Source: CAZTKP01 sp964614215
GTDB lineage: Bacteria; UBP6; UBA1177
DNA length: 18,348 bases
NCBI GenBank assembly: GCA_964614215.1
Contig: CAZTKP010000040.1
Location: forward strand, 1-18,348
Reading direction: 5' to 3'
Numbering within the stretch: position 1 is the first letter of the stretch; each line of letters begins with the position of its first letter. The position numbers were made by a program, and so were the translations under genes. Below, in pieces: positions 1 through 7,098 of this stretch. The notes under the pieces were generated by a model. The model was not told the origin of the DNA. It was given only the letters and a program-made list of their open reading frames with translations, and did not search any database.

Positions 1-229
1 TTTCCATCTTTTCGATAATTGAAGGAATGTCATCTTTCAATGGACAGTTCTCGATCCCTTTTGCCAGACAGTTGAAACAACCGATACAGGTCTTTATGTC
101 CGCATCCATGAGCATCACATATTCAAACTCAAGATCGTCGATACGCTCCTTCAGTTTCTCTTCAACATCTTTCACCAGTTCAAGAGTATTTCCCTTTCTC
201 TGAGAACCGATTAGTGCCGTTACCTTCAT
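1..229 (-). CDS. NADPH-dependent FMN reductase / iron-sulfur flavoprotein (partial)
   Basis: Only the first 76 codons are in the window; the 3' end lies beyond the left edge. Translating the minus strand from ATG at 229 gives an N-terminus MKVTALIGSQRKGNT, the flavodoxin-fold FMN-binding loop (GSxRKGNT) of the NADPH-dependent FMN reductase family. Around residue 48 comes CIGCFNCLAKGIENC, a Cys cluster (C-x2-C-x2-C-x7-C) like that of archaeal and bacterial iron-sulfur flavoproteins, followed by a DD pair. The expected role is cytoplasmic electron transfer or flavin/quinone reduction, with the partner unknown. A strong Shine-Dalgarno (GGAGGT on the minus strand, near 234-240) sits at good spacing and fixes the start. 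The gene is transcribed away from arfB across a shared intergenic region. The family is likely; specific function cannot be told from a fragment. Confidence 0.82.
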   Translation of the reverse strand, partial: MKVTALIGSQRKGNTLELVKDVEEKLKERIDDLEFEYVMLMDADIKTCIGCFNCLAKGIENCPLKDDIPSIIEKME

Positions 230-308
230 TTTTAACCTCCAAAATCTGTGCAACTGAATTTTGCAGTAAAATCGGGTTTTTTCAAGTTTTGTGGGTTTTG
301 ATTGTAGG

Positions 309-328
309 GGTTGACCAATGTGTCAACC
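309..328. promoter_or_regulatory. Inverted repeat, possible operator
   Basis: GGTTGACCAATGTGTCAACC is a dyad with perfect 7-bp arms (GGTTGAC/GTCAACC) around a 6-bp spacer. It lies about 80-100 bp upstream of the flavoprotein start and about 140 bp upstream of the arfB promoter. On the minus strand it contains TTGACA, with a TACAAT 14 bp further on (301-306). That spacing is too short for an ordinary promoter. The binding protein is unknown. Confidence 0.35.
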
Positions 329-389
329 TTGAATTCGACAGATCGTTTATATGGGCGGACACACGGGTACCGCTGGACCCCATCCCAAA

Positions 390-412
390 CCCTTGCCCCT
401 GGAGGGGAAGGG
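390..412. repeat. GC-rich hairpin, REP-like
   Basis: Arms CCCTT and CCCC (one bulged G between them) pair with GGGG and AAGGG around a TGGA loop, giving a 9-bp stem in a GC-rich block (about 355-455) that contrasts with the AT-rich surroundings. No T-run follows, and the flanking genes are divergent, so a terminator is not expected here. An intergenic repeat of the REP kind is the better guess, but only one copy is visible in the window. Confidence 0.3.
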
Positions 413-465
413 CTTTAGCTGCCTTTCCGTAATTGAGAGGGCAGGGAGAGGTCAGAAACGGAGAA

Positions 466-493
466 TTGATAATGCCTGAATTTGGAGTACAAT
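466..493 (+). promoter_or_regulatory. Probable sigma70-type promoter for arfB
   Basis: TTGATA at 466-471 and TACAAT at 488-493 are separated by 16 bp, four to five matches out of six each to the consensus boxes. The -10 lies wholly inside the first 18-bp palindrome (481-498), which suggests repression by steric blocking. A start point near 500 would give a leader of about 65 nt that contains the second palindrome. Confidence 0.45.
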
Positions 494-498
494 CCAAA
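481..498. promoter_or_regulatory. Operator-like palindrome 1 upstream of arfB
   Basis: TTTGGAGTACAATCCAAA: arms TTTGGA/TCCAAA with a 6-bp centre. It overlaps the predicted -10 box. Its sister at 513-530 shares the arms and most of the centre. The recurrence of the same imperfect palindrome 32 bp away is what makes a protein-binding site likely. Confidence 0.5.
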
Positions 499-512
499 AA
501 AACGGTTAAAAG

Positions 513-530
513 TTTGGAATACACTCCAAA
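513..530. promoter_or_regulatory. Operator-like palindrome 2 upstream of arfB
   Basis: TTTGGAATACACTCCAAA: the same arms TTTGGA/TCCAAA as the site at 481-498, with centre ATACAC. The repeat distance is 32 bp, about three helical turns, so two dimers would sit on the same face of the DNA. This copy falls just downstream of the expected transcription start. Confidence 0.5.
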
Positions 531-565
531 GATTGATGGTTTTAGAAGGAGTTTTGAAGGCAGCC

Positions 566-1000
566 ATGATAACAATTAAAAACAATCAGGGACGAGAGTT
601 CTCAATTGACATGAATGAGATAGAATTTTCCGCAGTTCGGGCATCAGGGCCCGGCGGTCAGCATGTGAATAAGACTAGCTCAGCGGTTCAGTTACGTTTT
701 GACATTGAAAGTTCATCTCTTCCTGTTTTTGTGAAGAATAAGCTACTCAAAATGAGCGATCACAGGATAACTTCAAACGGAGAAGTTGTCATAAAGGTGA
801 TGGAGGATCGTTCGCAGATCCAGAACAGGGAAACTGCGATAGAAAGATTGAAGGAACTGCTCGAAAAAGCGGCTTTTATTCCCAAAAAACGAAAAAAGAC
901 AAAGCCGACAAAAAAATCTGTTGAAAAAAGAATAAAATCGAAGAAAATTAGGAGTGAAGTAAAGAAAATGCGTGGGAAATTTAATGGTTCTATCAACTGA
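566..1000 (+). CDS. arfB: Alternative ribosome-rescue factor B (peptidyl-tRNA hydrolase)
   Basis: A 144-residue protein of the class I release-factor catalytic-domain family. GPGGQHVNK at residues 28-36 carries the universal GGQ motif that hydrolyses peptidyl-tRNA. The fold continues with a TSSAVQLRFD stretch like E. coli ArfB (YaeJ, about 140 residues) and ends in a basic tail (KKRKKTKPTKK..., from about residue 107) of the type that enters the empty mRNA channel of stalled ribosomes. No codon-recognition domain is present, so this is a rescue factor and not RF1 or RF2. I chose ATG 566 because TGAAGG (555-560) lies 5 nt upstream; an in-frame TTG at 482 would add 28 unrelated residues across the operator palindromes. 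Transcription probably starts at the 466-493 promoter, and the lipoprotein gene follows 18 bp later. Confidence 0.9.
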   Translation: MITIKNNQGREFSIDMNEIEFSAVRASGPGGQHVNKTSSAVQLRFDIESSSLPVFVKNKLLKMSDHRITSNGEVVIKVMEDRSQIQNRETAIERLKELLEKAAFIPKKRKKTKPTKKSVEKRIKSKKIRSEVKKMRGKFNGSIN

Positions 1001-1018
1001 GTTTAAGTGAGGGAAAGA

Positions 1019-1804
1019 ATGAAAAAGTTAATAATTATTGCGCTCCTTATGGTTCTTTCTTTGTCCATCTTTTCATGCGGGGAAGGTGACGACAACGGCG
1101 AAGAAAATAACAACGGAGTTTTGCAGTTTAAAATGACAAACTCTGTAAAAACTCCGGAAGCGATGGCTTTAAAAGCTGTTACTAATCCGCAGTTGACAGG
1201 AGAATCAACAGCGGTTTACACGACCAGCATGAAACTTGCGATTGGAGATGTCTGGGTCTCTCAGGGAGAGGTGAAAGCAGGCGGAGCTGATGATCTTGAA
1301 TGGGTGAGACTAACGACTAGTACCAACACTGAGATCAAAATGTTCGAAGACTATTCTTTTTCGGAAGTTGAGATCCCGGCCGGAACATATAAAAGTATAA
1401 AAATTACTTTCAGGAATGTTTTTTACAGATATGCGGAACTTATATCAGATCCTTCTGTCAAGTATGAACTGCTTGAAACAATGGGTTCATGGGAGGATGC
1501 CTGTGATGAAAATGATGAATCATGGGCTAAAACCAACTATTTCGGTCCCGATGGGAACCATATACTCAATAATGATGTTTTTGAAATGGTCTCAGAAGGT
1601 GAAAAGATCAGCGGTTTTACAATTGAACCTGATAAAACTGCCGTTGTAAGCTGGAGACTTGGAGCCGGAGTAACAACACCTTGCACAACTTATCTGATCG
1701 ATGAAAATGATAATCTTGAATGGGACTGCGGTGTAGACAGAATGGAATTTGACTGCCCGCCGGAAGTAAAATACATGTGGGATTTTGTTGTCGAATATCA
1801 GTAG
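1019..1804 (+). CDS. Putative exported lipoprotein, unknown function
   Basis: A 261-residue protein I do not recognise by family. Residues 1-19 form a lipoprotein-type signal (MKKL, hydrophobic core, then LSIFSC with Cys20 as the predicted lipidation site), followed by an acidic Asn/Glu/Gly linker (about 21-33). The mature part is rich in predicted beta strands and contains EIPAGTYKSIKITF, a pattern common in beta-sandwich lipoproteins such as the DUF4382 type, though I would not assign it. Four later cysteines (near the ACDE, TPCT, DCG and DCPP segments) may form disulfides in the periplasm. I start at ATG 1019 and not GTG 1007 because GTGAGGG at 1007-1013 serves as the ribosome-binding site. 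The gene is 18 bp after arfB and may be co-transcribed with it. Confidence 0.7.
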   Translation: MKKLIIIALLMVLSLSIFSCGEGDDNGEENNNGVLQFKMTNSVKTPEAMALKAVTNPQLTGESTAVYTTSMKLAIGDVWVSQGEVKAGGADDLEWVRLTTSTNTEIKMFEDYSFSEVEIPAGTYKSIKITFRNVFYRYAELISDPSVKYELLETMGSWEDACDENDESWAKTNYFGPDGNHILNNDVFEMVSEGEKISGFTIEPDKTAVVSWRLGAGVTTPCTTYLIDENDNLEWDCGVDRMEFDCPPEVKYMWDFVVEYQ

Positions 1805-1851
1805 ATTCAACCCTATTTAAACTACATAATAAAATTAAGACATCCCGTAAA

Positions 1852-1880
1852 TTGACTTTTTCACTAAATTGACGCATATT
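1852..1880 (+). promoter_or_regulatory. Possible promoter for the CsgG-like gene and downstream cluster
   Basis: TTGACT (1852-1857) and CATATT (1875-1880) have 17-bp spacing in the only sizeable gap (1805-1914) before the cluster. The nonamer TAAATTGAC occurs twice, at 1848-1856 and 1865-1873, 17 bp apart; the first copy includes the -35. No terminator hairpin for the preceding gene is visible in the gap. Confidence 0.4.
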
Positions 1881-1914
1881 TAAGTAGTGATGAAACTCTT
1901 TCTGGAGGAATGAG

Positions 1915-2655
1915 ATGAGAAAGGATAGAAAACTGCTGTCAGTTATAGTGATGCTGATGTTCGCAGTTTTGTTTACAACGAGTCTTCATGCAAAGAAGAA
2001 GATGAGAATAGCAATGCTTGAACTTACGCCGCTTTCAGTTACCGCTGAGCTTGCAACAGGAGTTACAGACCTTGTTGTAACAGAGCTTGTTAACTGCGGC
2101 CAGTTCGAGGTTCTTGAGAGAATGCAGGTCGTTAAGATCCTTAACGAACAGGGTTTTCAGCAGACAGGTGTAACGGATACAAGCAAAGCGATCGAAGCAG
2201 GTAAACTTCTTAACGCTGATACCGTCATGATCGGAACGCTTCAGAAGTTCAACACGAGCTTTGTTCTTAATGTAAAGATCGTCGATGTAAATACAGGAAA
2301 GATCATGTTCGCCGACAAGCAGGTTGCAAAAGATAACGACAAGCTGATCGATGCATCCGCTCTTCTGGTGAGTTCTCTTGTTCAGAGAATAACAGGAAAT
2401 GCCCCGCAGTATAAGGTTAAACCCTCATACAATTCACAGGCAGCTCAGAAGGTAAGACAGGCGCCTTCGACGGCTCCGGGACAGCTTCCGACAAGGGTTT
2501 TCTATGCAAGAAGAAAATCTCAGGTCTCAACTCAGTCTCAGCCACAGACTCAGCAGAAAGGTTCTATGAAAGAGAACAAAAAGGATGACCCGGATCGCAG
2601 GGTTAAAGACAACGCAAAAAGATCTCAGGAAGAACTCGATAGAGAAACTGACTGA
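1915..2655 (+). CDS. CsgG/FlgO-like exported protein
   Basis: A 246-residue protein with an N-terminal signal peptide (residues 1-26, ending LHAKKK, no lipobox Cys). Residues about 30-160 match the CsgG-like fold seen in CsgG, LpoB and FlgO: a first strand MRIAMLELTP, then TELVNCGQFEVLERMQVVKILNEQGFQQTG, and AGKLLNADTVMIGTL before VNVKIVDVNTGKI-like strands. Such proteins act in the periplasm as envelope assembly or lipoprotein-linked factors. The C-terminal 80 residues are a Gln/Lys/Arg/Asp-rich tail without hydrophobic segments, probably disordered, and not part of the usual domain. GGAGGA at 1904-1909 fixes the start. Codon choice (many AAC, AAG, ATC, CTT) is more uniform than in neighbours, consistent with high expression. 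The exact partner or process cannot be deduced. Confidence 0.78.
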   Translation: MRKDRKLLSVIVMLMFAVLFTTSLHAKKKMRIAMLELTPLSVTAELATGVTDLVVTELVNCGQFEVLERMQVVKILNEQGFQQTGVTDTSKAIEAGKLLNADTVMIGTLQKFNTSFVLNVKIVDVNTGKIMFADKQVAKDNDKLIDASALLVSSLVQRITGNAPQYKVKPSYNSQAAQKVRQAPSTAPGQLPTRVFYARRKSQVSTQSQPQTQQKGSMKENKKDDPDRRVKDNAKRSQEELDRETD

Positions 2656-2683
2656 TCGTTCCATTTAGAAATCAGGAGACAGA

Positions 2684-3433
2684 ATGATAAAAAGAAATCC
2701 CAAAATTCTCATTCCTAATTTTTTTACAAGTCTCAACATGCTTATAGGAATGACAGCGATCTTCTATTCCATTAAAGGTGACTATGTAAATGCCGGCTGG
2801 CTTATTCTTCTTGGCGGAGTTATGGATAAACTTGATGGAACGGCAGCGAGATTCTTCAATGTTTCTACAGGTTTCGGAGTTGAGTTTGATTCATTCTCCG
2901 ATTTTGTATCCTTTGCCTTTGCTCCGACACTTCTGGTCTTTTCATACTTCAGCGCAAAAGGACATACTGATCTCACAGGATCAGGATTCTATATTGTTGT
3001 AGCCTGCGCTGTCTATATAATTTTCAGTGCGATAAGACTTGCCAAATACAACAGCATGCAGTCTGAAGATAAACATTTTTTCTATGGTCTGACAACAACT
3101 CAGTCCGGTGGAATGATCGCGGCCTACATGATCTTTGCGGTTGATAATGACATATCTTTTCTGCTTGATGTAAACCTTGTTTCGGGAATGATAATAGCTC
3201 AGGCGTTCCTTCTGCTGATACCTTTCAGATATCCCAAACTTACTAAACCTGAATCAAAAACAAGCCAGCTGCTTATGGTTCTGGGTTTTGCGGTTTTCGT
3301 TATGCTTATACTGGTGAGAAGACTGCCTTGGCTTATCTATATCGTCGGTGTTGTAGTCGTTCTTGTAGGAACATACAGAAGCCGTAAGGTGATCTATGAT
3401 CTTCAGGACGATGAAGAAGATGAACAGCCTTAG
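2684..3433 (+). CDS. pssA: CDP-diacylglycerol--serine O-phosphatidyltransferase
   Basis: A 249-residue polytopic inner-membrane enzyme that transfers phosphatidyl from CDP-diacylglycerol to L-serine, the first step to phosphatidylethanolamine. The full CDP-alcohol phosphotransferase signature is present: D48-x2-D51-G52-x2-A55-R56-x8-G65-x3-D69-x3-D73, all four metal-binding Asp intact. The N-terminus IPNFFTSLNMLIGM is typical of bacterial type II PssA, and later hydrophobic segments give about seven membrane spans before an acidic tail. Serine specificity is inferred from this N-terminal pattern and length. AGGAG at 2674-2678 supports the start. It follows the CsgG-like gene by 28 bp and precedes the NamZ-like gene by 12 bp, so it is most likely in one operon. 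Confidence 0.9.
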   Translation: MIKRNPKILIPNFFTSLNMLIGMTAIFYSIKGDYVNAGWLILLGGVMDKLDGTAARFFNVSTGFGVEFDSFSDFVSFAFAPTLLVFSYFSAKGHTDLTGSGFYIVVACAVYIIFSAIRLAKYNSMQSEDKHFFYGLTTTQSGGMIAAYMIFAVDNDISFLLDVNLVSGMIIAQAFLLLIPFRYPKLTKPESKTSQLLMVLGFAVFVMLILVRRLPWLIYIVGVVVVLVGTYRSRKVIYDLQDDEEDEQP

Positions 3434-3445
3434 AAAGATTGATCT

Positions 3446-4612
3446 ATGAAAAGAAAGCTTCTTCAGGGTATTGATCTATTTGATTTCAACAAAGTTAAAG
3501 GACAAAAGGTTGCATTGATCGCAAACCATACATCTATTGACCGTCTCGGAAGATCTGTACTTTCCATTTTTCAGGAGAAAGGTGTTGAAATTACTGCTGT
3601 TTTCAGTCTTGAGCATGGTTTCTTTCCTGTCGCGCAGGACATGGAAAGTGTGGGGGCGGAAAACAAGGTGCTGGGAATTCCCGTTTATTCTCTTTACGGA
3701 GACAATGAAGGCTCTCTGCGACCTGACTTAAAACATTTTGATGAATTCGATGTTGTCATCTACGATATTCAGGATGTGGGTAGCAGGTACTACACCTATC
3801 TTGCAAGCCTTGCCATGTTCATGGACGCTCTTGAAGGAAGCGGAAAGAAACTTATCATTCTTGACAGGATAAACCCCATCGGTGGAAAAATCGAAGGATC
3901 AATGCTTCAAGTTCAGAAGTATCAGAGTTTTGTAGGCTACTTTCCGCTCATGCACAGACACGGTCTGACATCCGCTGAATTTGCAGGTTACTATCATAAA
4001 ACAAAAGGTTATTCCTTTGAACTTGAGATTATAAAAGTTCAGGGCTGGGAACGTGACAGCTACTTTGATGAATATGACTATCCGTGGATCCCGACCTCTC
4101 CCAACATGCCGACAGTCGATGCCGCAATACTTTATTCCGGTGGATGTCTCATTGAGGGGACAGAACTTTCGGAAGGCAGGGGAACGACATTTCCTTTTCA
4201 GGTCGTGGGTATAGATAGTGTAGATCCTTTTACACTTAAAAAGAAACTTGATGAACTGAACATTGAAGGTATTAGTTTTGAGCCTCTTGAGTTCAGACCC
4301 ATGTTTCAGAAATGTGCAACGAAAAGATGCGGCGGGGTCTATATTTCTTTAACTGACAGGGAAAAAGTCAAACCGCTGAGAGCATATATTCAGATTATGC
4401 AGACCTTTAGAAAAATTCTTAGTGATGAGGGTTTCTTTAGGACTAAAGCATATGAATTTATTGAGGATATTCCTGCCATGGAACTGCTGCTCGGTGATGA
4501 GAAACTGATAGATATGTTCTATGATTTTGCAGATTTTAGAGAAATTGATTCATATCTTACTGAATGTGAAAATAAAGCACGGGAATTCTTTAAGGAATTT
4601 CTGATATATTGA
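3446..4612 (+). CDS. NamZ-like exo-beta-N-acetylmuramidase (DUF1343)
   Basis: A 388-residue DUF1343 protein. Family hallmarks visible are VALIANHTSID near the N-terminus, the EHGF segment around residue 57, YDIQDVGSRYYTYL around residue 110, LDRINPIGG, IPTSPNMPT and EGTELSEGRGTTFPF. Characterised members (NamZ/YbbC of Bacillus subtilis) remove N-acetylmuramic acid from non-reducing ends of peptidoglycan fragments. This copy has no signal peptide or hydrophobic N-terminus, so it should act in the cytoplasm, perhaps on imported muropeptides, and no muramic-acid recycling gene is next to it. The ATG lies 12 bp after pssA with only a weak ribosome-binding site, suggesting coupling. Family membership is secure; substrate in this organism is inferred. 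Confidence 0.85.
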   Translation: MKRKLLQGIDLFDFNKVKGQKVALIANHTSIDRLGRSVLSIFQEKGVEITAVFSLEHGFFPVAQDMESVGAENKVLGIPVYSLYGDNEGSLRPDLKHFDEFDVVIYDIQDVGSRYYTYLASLAMFMDALEGSGKKLIILDRINPIGGKIEGSMLQVQKYQSFVGYFPLMHRHGLTSAEFAGYYHKTKGYSFELEIIKVQGWERDSYFDEYDYPWIPTSPNMPTVDAAILYSGGCLIEGTELSEGRGTTFPFQVVGIDSVDPFTLKKKLDELNIEGISFEPLEFRPMFQKCATKRCGGVYISLTDREKVKPLRAYIQIMQTFRKILSDEGFFRTKAYEFIEDIPAMELLLGDEKLIDMFYDFADFREIDSYLTECENKAREFFKEFLIY

Positions 4613-4627
4613 AATTTGGAGGAAAAT

Positions 4628-5650
4628 ATGAGAGCGGCGTTAATCGGACTGCCATATTCAGGTAAAAGCACTGTTTTTCAGGCGCTGACAGGAATTGAGA
4701 CAGGAAAAAAGGAAGAAACGATCGGAACTATTAAAGTTCCTGATAAAAGAATAGACAAGTTGTCGGAACTTTATAATCCCAAGAAAAAAACTTACGCGGA
4801 GTTCGTTCTCAGTGATTTCGCTCTTCCGCACGCAAAAGATGCAGCAGTGAGTGCAAAGGTCAAGAACATGATCCAGAAAACGGATCTTCTTATCTTTGTC
4901 ATCAGGAATTTTGATTCGATAATGACTGCTGATGCAAAAGATGCCGTTGCAGAATATTCAGCCCTTCGAGATGAGATGATAATAACCGACACCATAGTTA
5001 TTGAAAGAAGACTTGAAAGAGAACAGAAAGAAAAGAAAAATCCGCCTGAACTTGGAACTCTCAAAAGATTGCATGCAATTCTCGAAGAGGGAAAAATGCC
5101 GCTGGAATCGGATCTCTCAGCAGATGAGCTTACACATGTCTCTAACTATAACTTCCTGACTTTAAAGAAGAAAATAGTTCTGCTTAATCAGCCTGAAGGA
5201 GAGTTCGAAGTCCCCGGAAATATTAAAGCTGAAATAGAAAAAGACGGACTTGAGGCATTCTGTGTCAGTGCCGCTCTTGAACTTGAGCTGGCGGAATTAT
5301 CTCCTGAAGAACAGCTTGAATTTCTGAATGATTACGGACTGAAAGAAACTGCAAGAGAGCGTTTTATAAAAAGTTCATATCACGCTCTGGGCCTTATCTC
5401 TTTCCTGACAGCCGGTGCTGACGAAGTGAGAGCATGGCCTATTAGAAAAGGAACTCCCGCAGTGGAAGCCGCAGGAAAGATCCACAGCGATATTCAGAGA
5501 GGTTTTATCAGGGCTGAAACAGTACACTTTGAGGATTTTATAAAGTACGGATCTGAAGCCGAATGTAAAAAAGCTGCCGCATACAGACTCGAAGGCAAGG
5601 AGTATGCTGTTAAGGACGGTGATATTATAAACTTCAGGTTTAATGTTTAA
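4628..5650 (+). CDS. ychF: Divergent YchF/OLA1-family P-loop NTPase
   Basis: A 340-residue protein, shorter than the usual 360 or so for YchF. The C-terminal half is clearly YchF: FLTAGADEVRAW, AAGKIHSDIQRGFIRAE, FEDFIKYG and a terminal KDGDIINFRFNV, which form the TGS domain that contacts RNA or the ribosome (about 255-340). The P-loop GLPYSGKST (7-15) and the NQPE motif (187-190, the YchF replacement for NKxD that favours ATP) are kept. The G domain is otherwise diverged: the DIAG switch II sequence reads SDFAL and the central coiled region is shortened. I start at ATG 4628, since GGAGG at 4618-4622 lies just upstream and the in-frame TTG at 4616 would consume it. Likely a ribosome-associated ATPase paralogue; whether it replaces the canonical YchF is unknown. 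Confidence 0.83.
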   Translation: MRAALIGLPYSGKSTVFQALTGIETGKKEETIGTIKVPDKRIDKLSELYNPKKKTYAEFVLSDFALPHAKDAAVSAKVKNMIQKTDLLIFVIRNFDSIMTADAKDAVAEYSALRDEMIITDTIVIERRLEREQKEKKNPPELGTLKRLHAILEEGKMPLESDLSADELTHVSNYNFLTLKKKIVLLNQPEGEFEVPGNIKAEIEKDGLEAFCVSAALELELAELSPEEQLEFLNDYGLKETARERFIKSSYHALGLISFLTAGADEVRAWPIRKGTPAVEAAGKIHSDIQRGFIRAETVHFEDFIKYGSEAECKKAAAYRLEGKEYAVKDGDIINFRFNV

Positions 5651-5662
5651 CCGGAGGTGAAA

Positions 5663-7096
5663 ATGTTTCCGGCAGGTAAAGCGGCTGACGCAAGAGATTT
5701 TGACAGACTCTCAATGGATAAAGGTGTTCTGTCGCTGATCCTTATGGAAAATGCGGCTTTTTCACTTTATCTTGAGGTCACTAAACTCATTGCGGAGTTT
5801 AAGCCTCAGGCTATAGTTGCCTTTGCAGGGAAAGGCGGGAACGGCGGCGACGGTCTGGCACTTCTTAGAATTCTCCGTGACAGGGGATACGCGCTTCCAA
5901 TGAAAGTGGTTCCTTTCTTTAATCCTGAAGAACTGACAGGAGATATTGCCGCCAACTGGAAAATTCTTCCTCAAGATGTTGAAATAACTGACGATCCTCA
6001 GATAGAAGGTCGAACTCTGGTTATTGATGCCATGATAGGGATAGGTCTGAGCAGTGATCTGCGTGGAAAGATACTTGAAGCGGTGAAAACTATCAACGCC
6101 ATGAAAAATGTGAAAGTAGTTGCAGTTGATGTTCCGACAGGACTTAACAGCGATACCGGTGAGGTCATGGGTGAAGCCGTGAAAGCTGACCTGACTGTGA
6201 CTTTCGGAATATATAAAACAGGGCTTTTTGCAGCTAAAGGTCCATCTTTTTGCGGGAAACTGGTTCTAGGGAAGATATCGGGAATCTATAAAGATATCTA
6301 CAAATATACGGTTCTTGGTGAGAATGAGTTAGAGCCTGTAGAGGTCAAAATTGACAGCTACAAGAATTCCAACGGACATCTTCTTATAATCGGCGGAGAT
6401 GTTGAAAAGCTCGGAGCAACGATAATTTCAGCGAAGTCATTTCTCTTTTCAGGCGGCGGACTTGTTACAGCCGCTTTTGAAAAGGAATACCATAAAGAGA
6501 TCGCAGGAAAAATGCCCTCACTGATGCTTGTCGATATTGAAAAAGCAGTTGAGGAACTTCATAAATACGATGCCGTTGTAATAGGTCCAGGACTTATGAA
6601 GTGGCCCTTTGAAAAAGTGGATGTTTTTCAGGATTATCATGGAACTGTGATCGTTGATGCCGGTATGTTCGATGTTTTAAAAGATCACGATCAGATACTT
6701 GATTCTTTAAAAAACTGTAAAGTTGTTTTTACACCTCATCCCGGTGAATTGAAAAGGTTTCTGGATGGAGAAAATAAACCCTGGATAGACCTCGTTGACA
6801 GATTCCCTCTTGAAAAAGACCATGTTCTTGTTGCAAAAAGTCATTCAAGTTTTATCAGAACCCTGAACGATGTCAGGATAGTTCCCCCGGGAGCCAGGGC
6901 ACTTTCTTTTGGCGGAACAGGTGATGCCTTAACGGGAATTCTCGGGTTTGAGACTGTAAAGAACGGGATCAGAAAAGGTGTTGCAAGAGGTGTTTTAAGG
7001 CATAGACTGGCTGGAATAATGCTTGAAAAGGAGTTCGGCCCTTCATGTCATGATATGGATAAACTTCTTGAATTTATTGGTGAAACTGGAAAGTGA
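5663..7096 (+). CDS. nnr: Bifunctional NAD(P)H-hydrate repair enzyme
   Basis: A 477-residue two-domain enzyme that repairs hydrated NADH and NADPH. The N-terminal epimerase domain (YjeF_N, about 1-210) has GKGGNGGDG near residue 52 (normally GxGNNGGDG, so the first Asn is Gly), VIDAMIGIGL and DVPTGLNSDTG. The C-terminal ADP/ATP-dependent dehydratase domain (ribokinase-like, about 230-477) has NGHLLIIGG, SGGGLVTAA, VIGPG, TPHPGE and GGTGDALTGILG, the last being the catalytic and phosphate-binding loop. Length and domain order match the family. GGAGG at 5653-5657 sets ATG 5663, with GTG 5657 part of that site. The adjacent tsaE, two bases on, mirrors the nnr-tsaE pairing of many bacteria. Confidence 0.92.
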   Translation: MFPAGKAADARDFDRLSMDKGVLSLILMENAAFSLYLEVTKLIAEFKPQAIVAFAGKGGNGGDGLALLRILRDRGYALPMKVVPFFNPEELTGDIAANWKILPQDVEITDDPQIEGRTLVIDAMIGIGLSSDLRGKILEAVKTINAMKNVKVVAVDVPTGLNSDTGEVMGEAVKADLTVTFGIYKTGLFAAKGPSFCGKLVLGKISGIYKDIYKYTVLGENELEPVEVKIDSYKNSNGHLLIIGGDVEKLGATIISAKSFLFSGGGLVTAAFEKEYHKEIAGKMPSLMLVDIEKAVEELHKYDAVVIGPGLMKWPFEKVDVFQDYHGTVIVDAGMFDVLKDHDQILDSLKNCKVVFTPHPGELKRFLDGENKPWIDLVDRFPLEKDHVLVAKSHSSFIRTLNDVRIVPPGARALSFGGTGDALTGILGFETVKNGIRKGVARGVLRHRLAGIMLEKEFGPSCHDMDKLLEFIGETGK

Positions 7097-7098
7097 AA

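Larger units (their letters stand above)
230..565. other. Divergent intergenic region with regulatory dyads
   Basis: This 336-bp stretch separates the leftward flavoprotein gene from rightward arfB. It contains the flavoprotein ribosome-binding site (234-240), a 20-bp dyad at 309-328, a GC-rich block at about 355-455 with a strong hairpin at 390-412, a probable promoter at 466-493, and two 18-bp palindromes at 481-498 and 513-530. Short open frames here read through these structures and resemble no protein I know, so I treat the region as non-coding. Confidence 0.7.

Noticed and set aside
298..326. Minus-strand promoter TTGACA/TACAAT for the flavoprotein gene
   Set aside because: Spacing between the boxes is only 14 bp; at 16-18 bp the -10 or -35 match is poor.
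482..565. 28-codon N-terminal extension of arfB from TTG 482
   Set aside because: It runs through both operator palindromes and the promoter, has no family similarity, and ATG 566 has a good ribosome-binding site.
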